From: Pseudonocardia petroleophila
GTDB lineage: Bacteria; Actinomycetota; Actinomycetes; Mycobacteriales; Pseudonocardiaceae
NCBI RefSeq assembly: GCF_014235185.1
Contig: NZ_CP060131.1
Span: 2,735,501-2,799,500 of the forward strand
Length of the DNA: 64,000 nt
Direction: 5' to 3'
Shown here piece by piece: positions 18,269 through 30,697 of the stretch (its first letter is position 1; each line of letters starts with the position of its first letter). Below the pieces are notes generated by a model. It searched no databases, was not told the DNA's origin, and was given only the letters and a program-made list of their open reading frames with translations. The position numbers were made by a program, and so were the translations under genes.

Positions 18269-18332
18269 AGAGCACTGCTCTTGACACGCCGGCGGAGCGG
18301 GTGAACAGTGTGTCGAACAGAGAGCAGTGCTC
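18269..18332. promoter_or_regulatory. Promoter with two palindromic TetR operators
   Basis: AGAGCACTGCTCT (18269-18281) and GAGCAGTGCTC (18322-18332) are two near-identical palindromes. Between them is a promoter toward the epimerase gene: TTGACA (18281-18286), 17-bp spacer, AACAGT (18304-18309). Operator 1 abuts the -35 and operator 2 lies around +6 to +16. Binding of the divergent TetR protein to both sites would block both directions. Confidence 0.75.
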
Positions 18333-18352
18333 ACGTTTCGAAGGGGAACGCC

Positions 18353-19303
18353 ATGTCGCAGCACGTGATCGTCGGAGCCGGGACCATCGGGAGCGGGGTC
18401 GCCCGCCTCCTCGCCGGGCAGGGCCACGACGTCCGGATCGTCTCCCGCAGCGGGTCCGGGCCGGTGGGGGAGCGCATCGAGCGGGTCACCGCGGACGCCT
18501 CCGACGCCGACCGCCTCGCCACCCTGACCGCGGGCGCGGTGGCGCTCTACAACTGCGCCAACCCGCCCTACCACCGCTGGGCCACCGACTGGCCCCCGCT
18601 GGCCGCCGCGCTGCTCACGGCGGCCGAGCGCTCCGGCGCGGTCCTCACGGTGATGTCCAGCCTCTACGGCTACGGCCCCGTCGACGCCCCGATGACCGAG
18701 GACACCGCCCTGAACTCCGCACCCGGCACCAAGGGCGCGATCCGCAACCGGATGTGGTCCGACGCGCTGGCCGCGCACGGGGCGGGGCGGATCCGGATGA
18801 CCGAGGCGCGGGCGTCGGACTTCTACGGCCCGGGCCTGCGCACCACCGGCCACCTGGCGGAGTACTCCGTCGGCCGGCTCCTCGACGGCAGGCGGCCGCT
18901 GCTGCTCCAGGGCGACCCGGACGCACCGCATTCCTGGACCTTCGTCGACGACGTCGTCCGCACGCTGGTGACCCTCGCGTGCGACGAGCGCGCCTGGGGC
19001 CGGGCGTGGCACGTCCCGACGGGGCCCGCGCGGTCGGTGAACGCGATGCTGGCCGGGATCGCGCGGACCGCGGGCGTCCCGGAGCGGCGGGTGCAGGTGC
19101 TGCCGGCGTTCGCGGTGCGCCTGGGCGGGGTGGCGGTGCCGTTCCTGCGGGAGCTCGCCGAGGTCCGCCACCAGTTCACGGGGCCGTTCGTCATCGACTC
19201 CTCGGCGGCGCAGCAGACCTTCGGGCTCGCGCCGACGCCCCTGGAGGACGGTCTCGCCGGGACCGTCGCGTGGTGGCGGGAGCAGGCGCGGGCCGCCGCC
19301 TGA
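18353..19303 (+). CDS. NAD(P)-binding epimerase/dehydratase-like protein
   Basis: A 316-residue extended short-chain dehydrogenase-like protein. It begins with the nucleotide-binding motif HVIVGAGTIGSGVARLLA and has a SSLYGYGPVD segment where epimerases carry Tyr of YxxxK; the lysine is not in the usual place, so classical epimerase chemistry is uncertain. A later ASDFYGPGLR motif fits the substrate-binding half. Controlled, by position, by the divergent TetR repressor and its two operators. The substrate is unknown; a small-molecule stress or detoxification role is only a guess. GAAGGGGAA precedes the ATG. Confidence 0.8.
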   Translation: MSQHVIVGAGTIGSGVARLLAGQGHDVRIVSRSGSGPVGERIERVTADASDADRLATLTAGAVALYNCANPPYHRWATDWPPLAAALLTAAERSGAVLTVMSSLYGYGPVDAPMTEDTALNSAPGTKGAIRNRMWSDALAAHGAGRIRMTEARASDFYGPGLRTTGHLAEYSVGRLLDGRRPLLLQGDPDAPHSWTFVDDVVRTLVTLACDERAWGRAWHVPTGPARSVNAMLAGIARTAGVPERRVQVLPAFAVRLGGVAVPFLRELAEVRHQFTGPFVIDSSAAQQTFGLAPTPLEDGLAGTVAWWREQARAAA

Positions 19304-19323
19304 CGCCGGGTACCGTGGTCGCC

Positions 19324-20604
19324 GTGACGACACCGTTCTGGGGCCCCGACTTCGACGCGCTGCAGCAGCAGGACCCCGAGATCGCGGGAGTGGTGCTCGA
19401 CGAGCTGGAGCGGCTGCGCGGCGGCCTCCAGCTCATCGCGAGCGAGAACCTCACCAGCCCCGCGGTCCTCGCGGCACTGGGATCCACGCTGTCGAACAAG
19501 TACGCCGAGGGCTACCCCGGCAAGCGGTACTACGGCGGCTGCGAGGTCGTCGACCAGGCCGAGGAGATCGGCAACGCGCGCACGCGGGAGCTGTTCGGCG
19601 CCGAGCACGCCAACCTGCAGCCGCACTCCGGCGCGTCGGCCAACTTCGCCGTCTACGGGGCGTTCACCGTCCCCGGCGACACCGTGCTGGCGATGGACCT
19701 CAAGCAGGGCGGGCACCTCACCCACGGCTCGAAGGTCAGCTTCTCGGGCAAGTGGTTCAACAACATCAGCTACTCGGTCCGCCAGGACACCGAGCAGATC
19801 GACTACGACCAGGTCCGCGACCTGGCCCGCGAGCACCGCCCCAAGATGATCATCGCCGGGGCCACGGCGTACCCGCGGCTGATCGACTTCAAGGCGTTCC
19901 GCGAGATCTGCGACGAGGTCGGTGCGATCATGTGGGTCGACGCCGCGCACTTCATCGGGCTGGTCGCGGGCCAGGCCATCCCCTCGCCCGTCCCGTACGC
20001 CGACGTGGTGTCGGCCACCACGCACAAGGTCCTGCGCGGCCCGCGCGGCGGCATGATCCTGTCGAAGGCGGAGCACGCGAAGGCGCTGGACAAGGCCGTG
20101 TTCCCGTTCTCGCAGGGCGGGCCGCTGATGCACGCGGTCGCCGCGAAGGCCGTCGCGATGAAGGAGGCGGCGCAGCCCGCCTACCGGACCTACGCCCGCC
20201 AGGTCGTCGCCAACGCCCAGGCGCTGGCCAAGAGCCTCGAGTCCGAGGGCATGCGGGCCACCTCCGGCGGCACCGACACGCACCTCGCGCTGATCGACCT
20301 GCGGCCGATCGGCGTCACCGGCGCCGACGCGGAGACCCGCTGCGACGCCGCGCGGATCACGCTGAACAAGAACGCGATCCCCTACGACCCGGCACCGCCG
20401 CTGAAGCCCTCGGGCGTGCGGGTCGGCTCGCCGAGCCTCACCACCCAGGGCATGGACGAGGCCGACATGGCCGAGGTCGGATCGCTGCTGGCCCGGGCGG
20501 TGAAGGCCGAGCACGGCACCTCCGCCGGCGACGCGGAGCTGGCCTCGGTCGCCGAGGCCGTGGGTGCGCTCGTGGCGCGGGCGCCCGCCTACCCCCGCCC
20601 CTGA
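19324..20604 (+). CDS. glyA: Serine hydroxymethyltransferase
   Basis: PLP enzyme (426 residues) interconverting serine and glycine while charging tetrahydrofolate with a one-carbon unit. It has RGGLQLIASENLTSPAVL, the NKYAEGYPGKRYYGG block, and the PLP lysine in VVSATTHKVLRGPRGGMI. The GTG at 19324 lies 7 nt after TACCGT (19311-19316), so the mRNA may be leaderless. Only a 13-bp gap separates it from wecA. Confidence 0.96.
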   Translation: MTTPFWGPDFDALQQQDPEIAGVVLDELERLRGGLQLIASENLTSPAVLAALGSTLSNKYAEGYPGKRYYGGCEVVDQAEEIGNARTRELFGAEHANLQPHSGASANFAVYGAFTVPGDTVLAMDLKQGGHLTHGSKVSFSGKWFNNISYSVRQDTEQIDYDQVRDLAREHRPKMIIAGATAYPRLIDFKAFREICDEVGAIMWVDAAHFIGLVAGQAIPSPVPYADVVSATTHKVLRGPRGGMILSKAEHAKALDKAVFPFSQGGPLMHAVAAKAVAMKEAAQPAYRTYARQVVANAQALAKSLESEGMRATSGGTDTHLALIDLRPIGVTGADAETRCDAARITLNKNAIPYDPAPPLKPSGVRVGSPSLTTQGMDEADMAEVGSLLARAVKAEHGTSAGDAELASVAEAVGALVARAPAYPRP

Positions 20605-20617
20605 CACCGTCCTCCCC

Positions 20618-21754
20618 GTGCTGCTCGCCCAGGGACTGCCGGCGCAGATCCTCCCGATCAAGGAGTACCTGCTCGCCGGCACGACGGCCGCGGTCGTCAC
20701 GTTCCTGCTGGTCGGGCCGGTGCGGGTGCTCGCGCTGCAGGTCGGGGCCGTCGCCTGGCCGCGCGGGCGCGACGTGCACGTCACACCGACGGCGCGCTGG
20801 GGCGGGCTCGCGATGCTCGCGGGCGTGCTGGCCGGGATCGCGATGGCCTACCAGCTCCCGGCCATGCGGCTGGCGTTCGCGTACTCCGAGGAGATGGTCG
20901 GGGTCGTGCTGGCCTCGCTGATCCTCGTGCTGGTCGGGGCGCTGGACGACCGCTACGAGCTCGACGCGCTCACCAAGCTGGCCGGCCAGACCACCGCGGC
21001 CGGGGTGATGACCCTGTTCGGCGTGCAGTGGACCGTGCTGCCGGACGTCTTCCTCGGGGGCCAGGTCGGGCTCGGCCGGGAGCAGGGCGTCCTGCTGACG
21101 GTGCTGCTCACCGTGGCGCTGGTGAACGCCATGAACTTCGTCGACGGCCTCGACGGGCTCGCCGCCGGCATCGGCCTCATCGCCGCGGGCGCCACCGCGC
21201 TGTTCACGATGGGCCTGGTGCTGCGCAACGGCAACGACCCGTTCGTCTTCACCCCGGCGCTGATCGCGTTCGTGCTCGCGGGCGCCTGCCTGGGGTTCCT
21301 GCCGCACAACTTCAACCCGGCGCGCGTCTTCATGGGCGACTCCGGGTCGATGCTGATCGGTCTGCTGCTGGCCGCGGCCACGACGATGGCGTCCGGGCGG
21401 CTCACCGACGTCACCACCGGCGGTGACCTGCTCGCCCTGTTCGCGCCGCTGATCGTGCTCGCCGCGGTCGTGTTCATCCCGGTGCTCGACCTGCTGATGG
21501 CGGTCGTGCGGCGGACCCGGGCGGGGCGCAGCCCGTTCGCGCCGGACAAGATGCACCTGCACCACCGGCTGCTGGAGATCGGGCACAGCCAGCGCCGCGC
21601 GGTGCTCCTGATCTACCTGTGGGCGGGCGTGCTCGCGTTCGGTGCGGTCGCGCTGGCGCTGATCGACGACCCGTTCGTGGTCCTGTGGGCGGTGGGGGTC
21701 GGCCTGGTCGTGGCCGTGCTCGCCTCGTCCGTACCGAGAGCGAGGATGCGATGA
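20618..21754 (+). CDS. wecA: WecA-like polyprenyl-phosphate GlcNAc-1-phosphate transferase
   Basis: Multi-TM enzyme (378 residues) that transfers GlcNAc-1-phosphate from UDP-GlcNAc to decaprenyl phosphate, starting cell-wall linker (arabinogalactan) synthesis. PNPT-family motifs are present: ALDDRYELD (Asp pair), NFVDGLDGLAAG, NPARVFMGDSGSMLIG and the HLHHRLLEIGHSQRRAV loop that binds the nucleotide. Hydrophobic helices occur throughout. The GTG at 20618 begins the conserved part; the frame extends upstream without conservation. It precedes atpI with an ATGA overlap, as in mycobacteria where rfe precedes the atp operon. Confidence 0.9.
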   Translation: MLLAQGLPAQILPIKEYLLAGTTAAVVTFLLVGPVRVLALQVGAVAWPRGRDVHVTPTARWGGLAMLAGVLAGIAMAYQLPAMRLAFAYSEEMVGVVLASLILVLVGALDDRYELDALTKLAGQTTAAGVMTLFGVQWTVLPDVFLGGQVGLGREQGVLLTVLLTVALVNAMNFVDGLDGLAAGIGLIAAGATALFTMGLVLRNGNDPFVFTPALIAFVLAGACLGFLPHNFNPARVFMGDSGSMLIGLLLAAATTMASGRLTDVTTGGDLLALFAPLIVLAAVVFIPVLDLLMAVVRRTRAGRSPFAPDKMHLHHRLLEIGHSQRRAVLLIYLWAGVLAFGAVALALIDDPFVVLWAVGVGLVVAVLASSVPRARMR

Positions 21755-22302
21755 CCGGCACCACCCGCAAGCTGCCCGAGGGGCAGGAGGAGACGGTGCT
21801 CGCACTGGGGCGGGCGATGCTGCGCAACGTCGTCGTCGTGTCCAGCGTCACGACCGTGGTCGTCGTCGTCGCCTGCGGGGTGGCCGCCGGCCCGCCCGGA
21901 GCGGTGAGTGCCCTGGTCGGGGCCGTGCTGGGGGTGCTCTCGTCGCTGTTCACGCTGGTGCTCATGCGGCGCACGGCGACCCACGAGCCGCAGGCTGTGA
22001 TGGTCGCCTCATTCGGCGGGCTGCTCACCAAGATGATCTTCCTGCTGGCCGTGCTGTTCCCGATCGGGGCGATCGACGGCGTTCACCGAGTGTCGCTGGG
22101 CGTCGGCCTGCTCGCCGTCCTCATCGCGGCCACCGCGGCCGAGGGATGGGCGGGCTACCGGCTCCGCACCATGTACGTGGTGCCCGACGGGCCCGCGACC
22201 AGCGGATCGATGACCGGTATGTCGGACTCGACGACCGGTGCGCGCCCTGACGCCGACGGTCCGGCCGTCGAGGGCCCGTCGCACCCCGACCGCGCAGAGT
22301 GA
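21751..22302 (+). CDS. atpI: ATP synthase assembly protein I-like (AtpI)
   Basis: A 183-residue membrane protein with about four hydrophobic segments (VVVVSSVTTVVVVVACGVAAG, AVSALVGAVLGVLSSLFTLVLM, KMIFLLAVLFPIGA, VSLGVGLLAVLIAATA) and a hydrophilic, acidic C-terminal tail of about 45 residues. Position directly before atpB and topology support an AtpI role in c-ring assembly; sequence conservation in this family is low. The ATG overlaps the wecA stop by 4 nt. Confidence 0.8.
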   Translation: MTGTTRKLPEGQEETVLALGRAMLRNVVVVSSVTTVVVVVACGVAAGPPGAVSALVGAVLGVLSSLFTLVLMRRTATHEPQAVMVASFGGLLTKMIFLLAVLFPIGAIDGVHRVSLGVGLLAVLIAATAAEGWAGYRLRTMYVVPDGPATSGSMTGMSDSTTGARPDADGPAVEGPSHPDRAE

Positions 22303-22513
22303 TCGACTCGCGGGCCCGAACGGCCTGGTCGCACGCGGGGTGGGCCCGTCCGACCCGTGGGAACCGGCTGATAATGTGCGCAACGTAAGCGAAACCTGGC
22401 GCAGACGGCCGTACGCCGGCGTGCGCGCGCCAGGCGCCCGCGACGACATCGTGCGGGCTTAGGCGATCTCCTGGACCACGGTAGGCGGGCCGGGAGCACC
22501 GGAAGGATCCCCA
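22303..22513 (+). promoter_or_regulatory. Intergenic leader of the atp operon
   Basis: These 211 bp hold no gene. A -10-like GATAAT is at 22370-22375 with no convincing -35, followed by the AT-richer GCAACGTAAGCGAAACC, unusual for this GC-rich region. GAAGGATCC (22502-22510) is the ribosome site that fixes the TTG start of atpB. A main promoter for atpBEFHAGDC here is likely. Confidence 0.5.
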
Positions 22514-23287
22514 TTGGGCGAGTTCGTACTGGCGGCCGAGGAGTTCACTCCGCCCGGCGTCGGCACCTTCATCTACCCGCCGATCTTCGGTGAGGTCACC
22601 AAGCCGATCGTGCAGGCCGTCCTCGCCGCGATCCTCGTGGGCGTGTACTTCACGGTCGTCACCCGACGCATGTCGATGGTTCCGAGCAAGGGCCAGTTCA
22701 TCGCCGAGTACATCTACGGCATGGCCCGCAACACCATGGCCCGGGACCAGATCGGGGGCAAGGAGTTCAAGCCCTTCATCCCGCTGGTGCTCGGACTGTT
22801 CAGCTTCGTGCTGGTGAACAACCTGTTCGGGATCATCCCGTTCTTCCAGTTCCCGACGATGTCGCGCATCGGCTTCCCGATCGCGCTGGCCCTGTTCGTG
22901 TACGTGGCCTACCACTACGCGGGCTTCAAGAAGCACGGCTTCGTCGGCTACATCAAGCACGCGGCCCTGCCGCCGGGCGTGCCGGCGTTCGTGGCCCCGC
23001 TGATCATCGTGATCGAGCTGTTCACGAAGTTCGCGTTCCAGCCGTTCTCGCTCGCCCTGCGTGTGTTCGCCGCGATGTTCGCCGGTCACCTGATCCTGGT
23101 GCTGGCGGTCGTGGGCGGGGAGTTCCTGCTCTTCTCCGGTAGTGCGCTGGTCGTCGCCGCACCGTTCGCGTTCATCGCGGCGATCGCCTTCACCTTCCTC
23201 GAGGTGCTGGTCATGAGCATCCAGGCCTACGTCTTCGCCCTGCTCGCCGGTGTCTACATCGGCGCTGCGGTCTCCACGGAACACTGA
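22514..23287 (+). CDS. atpB: F0F1 ATP synthase subunit a
   Basis: Membrane stator subunit (257 residues) forming the proton half-channels against the c-ring. The essential arginine is in FSLALRVFAAMFAGHLIL, within a helix preceded by the FTKFAFQP segment. Five to six TM helices are visible. The start is a TTG at 22514, supported by GAAGGATCC 4 nt upstream and by the conserved reading from the start of the chain; there is no ATG or GTG nearby in frame. Confidence 0.96.
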   Translation: MGEFVLAAEEFTPPGVGTFIYPPIFGEVTKPIVQAVLAAILVGVYFTVVTRRMSMVPSKGQFIAEYIYGMARNTMARDQIGGKEFKPFIPLVLGLFSFVLVNNLFGIIPFFQFPTMSRIGFPIALALFVYVAYHYAGFKKHGFVGYIKHAALPPGVPAFVAPLIIVIELFTKFAFQPFSLALRVFAAMFAGHLILVLAVVGGEFLLFSGSALVVAAPFAFIAAIAFTFLEVLVMSIQAYVFALLAGVYIGAAVSTEH

Positions 23288-23363
23288 TCCCCCGGCCTCG
23301 CGGCCGACTCCCGCTTCGCCGATCGATCCGCTCCCCGGCGGACCCACCGAAAGGAACCAGCAC

Positions 23364-23621
23364 GTGAACTCGACCATCGTCCTCGCCCAGGCCGCGGAGG
23401 CCGTCAACATCAACCCGGGCCTCGCGGCCATCGGGTACGGCACGAGCGCCATCGGTGCGGCCATCGGCGTGGGCATGATCTGGTCCGCCGTCATCAGCGG
23501 CACCGCCCGCCAGCCGGAGGCCCGCGGCACCCTGATGGGCATCGCGTGGACCACCTTCGTGCTCGTCGAGCTGCTCGCCCTGATCGGCCTGGTCGTCTTC
23601 TTCATCGCGTCCGCGGGCTGA
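23364..23621 (+). CDS. atpE: F0F1 ATP synthase subunit c
   Basis: Proton-carrying ring subunit (85 residues): two TM helices joined by the ARQPEARG polar loop, with the proton-binding Glu69 in VLVELLALIG on helix 2. The first helix is glycine/alanine-rich (GYGTSAIGAAIGVGM), as needed for tight ring packing. GTG start with AAAGGAACC 6 nt upstream. Helix 2 around the glutamate is the binding site of diarylquinolines in mycobacteria; residues here differ from the mycobacterial ones. Confidence 0.97.
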   Translation: MNSTIVLAQAAEAVNINPGLAAIGYGTSAIGAAIGVGMIWSAVISGTARQPEARGTLMGIAWTTFVLVELLALIGLVVFFIASAG

Positions 23622-23682
23622 TCGACCGAACTACAGCGGCTCCGTGTTCCACGGGGCACCACTCCTGATGGAAGGAATGACG

Positions 23683-24249
23683 GTGGACATCTCGATCCTC
23701 GCCGCCGAGGAGCCGCTCCCGGTTCTCCCGCTGCCCGGTGAGCTGATCGTCGGCCTCGTGGCGTTCGCGATCCTGCTCTTCGTGCTCAAGAAGTACGCGG
23801 TCCCGCGGTTCGAGGCCCTCTACGAGGAGCGGACCGACGCGATCGAGGGCGGGCTCAAGCGCGCCGAGGAGACGCAGGAGCAGGCGCAGCGCCTCAAGGC
23901 CGAGTACGAGGAGCAGATCGCCGGGCTCCGCGCCGAGGCCGCGCGCATCCGTGACGACGCCCGCGCCGAGGGCACGCAGATCAAGGCCGAGCTGCGCGCC
24001 CAGGCCGAGGAGGAGGCCGCGCGCATCAAGCAGCGCGGCGAGGAGCAGATCGCGGCCGCCCGCGAGCAGGCCGTGCGCCAGCTCCGCGGGGAGATCGGTG
24101 GCCTCTCGGTCCAGCTCGCCGGCCGGATCATCGGCACCGAGCTCTCCGACGACGCGGCCCGCCGCGGCACCGTCGACTCCTTCCTGGCCGAGCTCGACGG
24201 CATGGAGCCCCGGCAGAACGCCGCCGTCCCGTCCTCCGGGGCCAGCTGA
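23683..24249 (+). CDS. atpF: F0F1 ATP synthase subunit b
   Basis: Peripheral stalk subunit: one N-terminal TM helix (about residues 17-37, LIVGLVAFAILLFVLKKYAVPR) and a long charged coiled coil rich in EEQ/RAE heptads, ending in a DUF-free Ser/Pro tail. The start is uncertain: GTG at 23683 has GAAGGA 6 nt upstream and gives 188 residues, while ATGs at 23668 and 23677 are also in frame. The stop overlaps the atpH ATG by one base. Confidence 0.95.
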   Translation: MDISILAAEEPLPVLPLPGELIVGLVAFAILLFVLKKYAVPRFEALYEERTDAIEGGLKRAEETQEQAQRLKAEYEEQIAGLRAEAARIRDDARAEGTQIKAELRAQAEEEAARIKQRGEEQIAAAREQAVRQLRGEIGGLSVQLAGRIIGTELSDDAARRGTVDSFLAELDGMEPRQNAAVPSSGAS

Positions 24250-25082
24250 TGGCCGTCGTCCTGCAGGCAGCGAGCCGGGAGTCCCTGGCCGCGGCCGGTG
24301 ACCGGCTCGACGGCATCGTCGACTCCTCGTCGGCCGCCGACCTCGGGACGCTGGGCGACGAGCTGTTCGCGGTCACGCGGCTGGTGGTGGGGCAGAAGCC
24401 GCTGCGCACCCACCTCGCCGACCCGTCGGTGCCACAGGAGGCCCGCAGCGGGCTGATCCGCCAGGTGCTCGACGGCAAGGTCGGCGAGCGCACCCTCGAG
24501 GTCGTCTCCGGCATCGTCGGGTCGCGCTGGTCGCAGTCGATCGACCTGGTCGAGGCGCTGGAGACCGTGGCCCGGCGGGCCACGCTGGCGGTGGCGGAGA
24601 AGGACGGCAGCCTCGACGACGTCGAGGACCAGCTGTTCCGCTTCGGCCGCATCCTCGACCGGGAGCCCGAGCTGACGGCGCTGCTGGCCGACACCACGCA
24701 GCCCGAGGACCGGCGCATCGCGCTGCTCGACTCGGTGCTCGGCCGCGACCGGGTCTCCCCGGTCACGGCCGCGCTGCTGCGCCAGACCGTCCGCATCCCG
24801 CGCGGCCGGCACCTCGACATCGCGGCCGAAGAGCTCTCCGAGCTGGCCGCCGCCCGCCGCGACCGGTACGTCGCGCGGGTCCGCACCGCCGTCGCGCTGA
24901 GCGACGAGCAGGAGCGCAAGCTCGCCGACACGCTCACCCGGATCTACGGGCGGCCGATGTCGCTGCAGGTCGAGCTCGACGAATCCCTGCTCGGTGGTCT
25001 GGTCGTCGAGGTCGGCGGAGAGGTCATCGACGGCAGCGTCGCGGGCCGGCTCGCCGCCGCCGGACGCCACCTCCCGAGCTGA
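24249..25082 (+). CDS. atpH: F0F1 ATP synthase subunit delta
   Basis: OSCP-like subunit (277 residues) linking the peripheral stalk to F1. The C-terminal half has the family sequence VRTAVALSDEQERKLADTL and the SLLGGLVVEVGGEVIDGSV end motif. It is about 95 residues longer than E. coli delta, as is usual in actinobacteria outside the mycobacteria, where delta is fused to a second b domain; no b-like TM helix is seen here. Confidence 0.95.
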   Translation: MAVVLQAASRESLAAAGDRLDGIVDSSSAADLGTLGDELFAVTRLVVGQKPLRTHLADPSVPQEARSGLIRQVLDGKVGERTLEVVSGIVGSRWSQSIDLVEALETVARRATLAVAEKDGSLDDVEDQLFRFGRILDREPELTALLADTTQPEDRRIALLDSVLGRDRVSPVTAALLRQTVRIPRGRHLDIAAEELSELAAARRDRYVARVRTAVALSDEQERKLADTLTRIYGRPMSLQVELDESLLGGLVVEVGGEVIDGSVAGRLAAAGRHLPS

Positions 25083-25115
25083 CATTCCTTCTTAGAGATA
25101 GGACAGACGACAGCC

Positions 25116-26768
<1,653 letters not shown>

Positions 26769-26779
26769 GCGGGTAACGC

Positions 26780-29216
<2,437 letters not shown>

Positions 29217-29222
29217 TCGCAC

Positions 29223-29606
29223 ATGGCGGAGATGACGGTCGACCTGGTCGCGGTCGAGCGGAAGATCTGGTCGGGTCAGGCCAGCTTCCTCAAGGCGCGC
29301 ACCACGGTGGGTGACATCGGCGTCCTGCCGGGCCACCAGGCCACGCTGGCGCAGCTGGAGGACGCGGGGGTCGTGCGCGTCGACGGCACCGACGGCTCGT
29401 CCACCACGCTCGCCGTGCGCGGAGGGTTCCTCTCGATCACCGCCGACACCGTCACGGTGCTGGCGGAGTTCGCCGAGCTGGCCGACGAGATCGACGTGTC
29501 GGCGGCCCGGGCCGCGCTCGACCGGGCCGACACGTCGGACCCGGACGGCGCGGCCGAGGCCGCCTGGGCGAACGCGCGGCTGCAGGCCGCCGGCGCGTCC
29601 GAGTAA
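29223..29606 (+). CDS. atpC: F0F1 ATP synthase subunit epsilon
   Basis: Central stalk subunit (127 residues) with the N-terminal beta-sandwich (VDLVAVERKIWSGQASFLKARTTVGDIGVLPGH) and a short C-terminal helical part. The C-terminal arm is Ala/Asp-rich and short compared with the E. coli two-helix arm, as in other actinobacteria. It begins 6 bp after atpD. Confidence 0.95.
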   Translation: MAEMTVDLVAVERKIWSGQASFLKARTTVGDIGVLPGHQATLAQLEDAGVVRVDGTDGSSTTLAVRGGFLSITADTVTVLAEFAELADEIDVSAARAALDRADTSDPDGAAEAAWANARLQAAGASE

Positions 29607-29618
29607 CCGGCAGCGCGG

Positions 29619-30074
29619 GTGGCCACGGCGCTCGGCCTCGTGCTGTTCGTCGTGTGCCTGTGCATCGGCTACCTCGCCTTTCGGCGAGTACGTCTCATGC
29701 GGGGCGGTGGTGTGGACCTGAGTCTGCGCCGCCGCCCCGCTGTCGTCGCGCGGTACGCCTCCCGCGACGCCTCCGCGGGCTGGCACGCCGGGGTCGCCCG
29801 CTACCGCGGTGACGAGCTGGCCTGGTTCCGGCTCACCTCGTTCCGGCCCGGGGCGTCGCTGCGGCTCGACCGCAACGAGCTCGAGATCATCGACCGCCGC
29901 GAGCCCGCCGACGCCGAGGCGTACGTGATGCCGTCCCGGTCCGCCGTGCTGCGCTGCCGCAGCCACGGCGTCGACGTCGAGCTCGCGATGACCCCCGGCG
30001 TCCTCACCGGCTTCCTGGCGTGGCTGGAGGCCGCCCCGCCCGGTCGCAGCACCGGGTACCGCCAGGCCTCCTAG
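29619..30074 (+). CDS. DUF2550 family membrane-associated protein
   Basis: A 151-residue protein with one N-terminal TM helix (about residues 3-20, [17 protein letters not shown]) and a soluble domain starting [18 protein letters not shown]. The family is found at this place after atpC in mycobacteria and relatives; its role is unknown. GTG start 12 bp after atpC, with no separate promoter seen. The 3' end overlaps the convergent adenosyltransferase gene by 4 nt. Confidence 0.88.
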   Translation: MATALGLVLFVVCLCIGYLAFRRVRLMRGGGVDLSLRRRPAVVARYASRDASAGWHAGVARYRGDELAWFRLTSFRPGASLRLDRNELEIIDRREPADAEAYVMPSRSAVLRCRSHGVDVELAMTPGVLTGFLAWLEAAPPGRSTGYRQAS

Positions 30075-30652
30075 GAGGCCGCCTGGGGGCCGCCGGGCTG
30101 CCACAGGACGTCGCCGTCGGGGTTGGCGGCGCGGCCGAGGATGAACAGCAGGTCGCTGAGGCGGTTGAGGTACTTCGCGGTGAGCGGGTTGGTGCGCTCG
30201 GCGTCGACCTCCAGCAGGGCCCACACGCTGCGCTCCGCGCGCCGGGTGACGGTGCGGGCCACGTGCAGGTACGCCGCTCCCGGGGTGCCGCCGGGGAGGA
30301 TGAACGAGTCCAGCTTGGGCAGGTCGGCGTTGAACTCGTCGCACCACCCCTCCAGGCGTTCGACGTAGTCCTCGGTGACCCGCAGCGGCGGGTACTCCGG
30401 GTCGGGGACGATCGGGGCGCACAGGTCGGCCCCGACGTCGAACAGGTCGTTCTGCACCTGCGCGAGGGGCGCCAGCAGCGCGTCGGAGAGGCCGCCCACG
30501 GTGACCGCGACGCCGACCGCGGCGTTGGCCTCGTCGGTGTCGGCGTAGGCGGCGAGCCGGACGTGGGTCTTGGGGACGCGGCTGAAGTCGCCGAGCGCGG
30601 TGGTGCCGTCGTCGCCGGTCTTGGTGTAGATCCTGGTCAGGTGCACGGACAT
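30071..30652 (-). CDS. PduO-type ATP:cob(I)alamin adenosyltransferase
   Basis: Adds the 5'-deoxyadenosyl group of ATP to cob(I)alamin to make adenosylcobalamin (193 residues). The N-terminal [13 protein letters not shown] is the ATP-binding motif; later blocks include [36 protein letters not shown] and the [12 protein letters not shown] motif of the trimer. The product is the cofactor of the MeaA-type mutase about 2.6 kb away. Only 45 bp separate it from the divergent murA. Confidence 0.95.
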   Translation of the reverse strand: MSVHLTRIYTKTGDDGTTALGDFSRVPKTHVRLAAYADTDEANAAVGVAVTVGGLSDALLAPLAQVQNDLFDVGADLCAPIVPDPEYPPLRVTEDYVERLEGWCDEFNADLPKLDSFILPGGTPGAAYLHVARTVTRRAERSVWALLEVDAERTNPLTAKYLNRLSDLLFILGRAANPDGDVLWQPGGPQAAS

Positions 30653-30697
30653 GGGGCCGAATCTAGCCGGGATCGCGTGCCGATACCGTCGTCGCTC

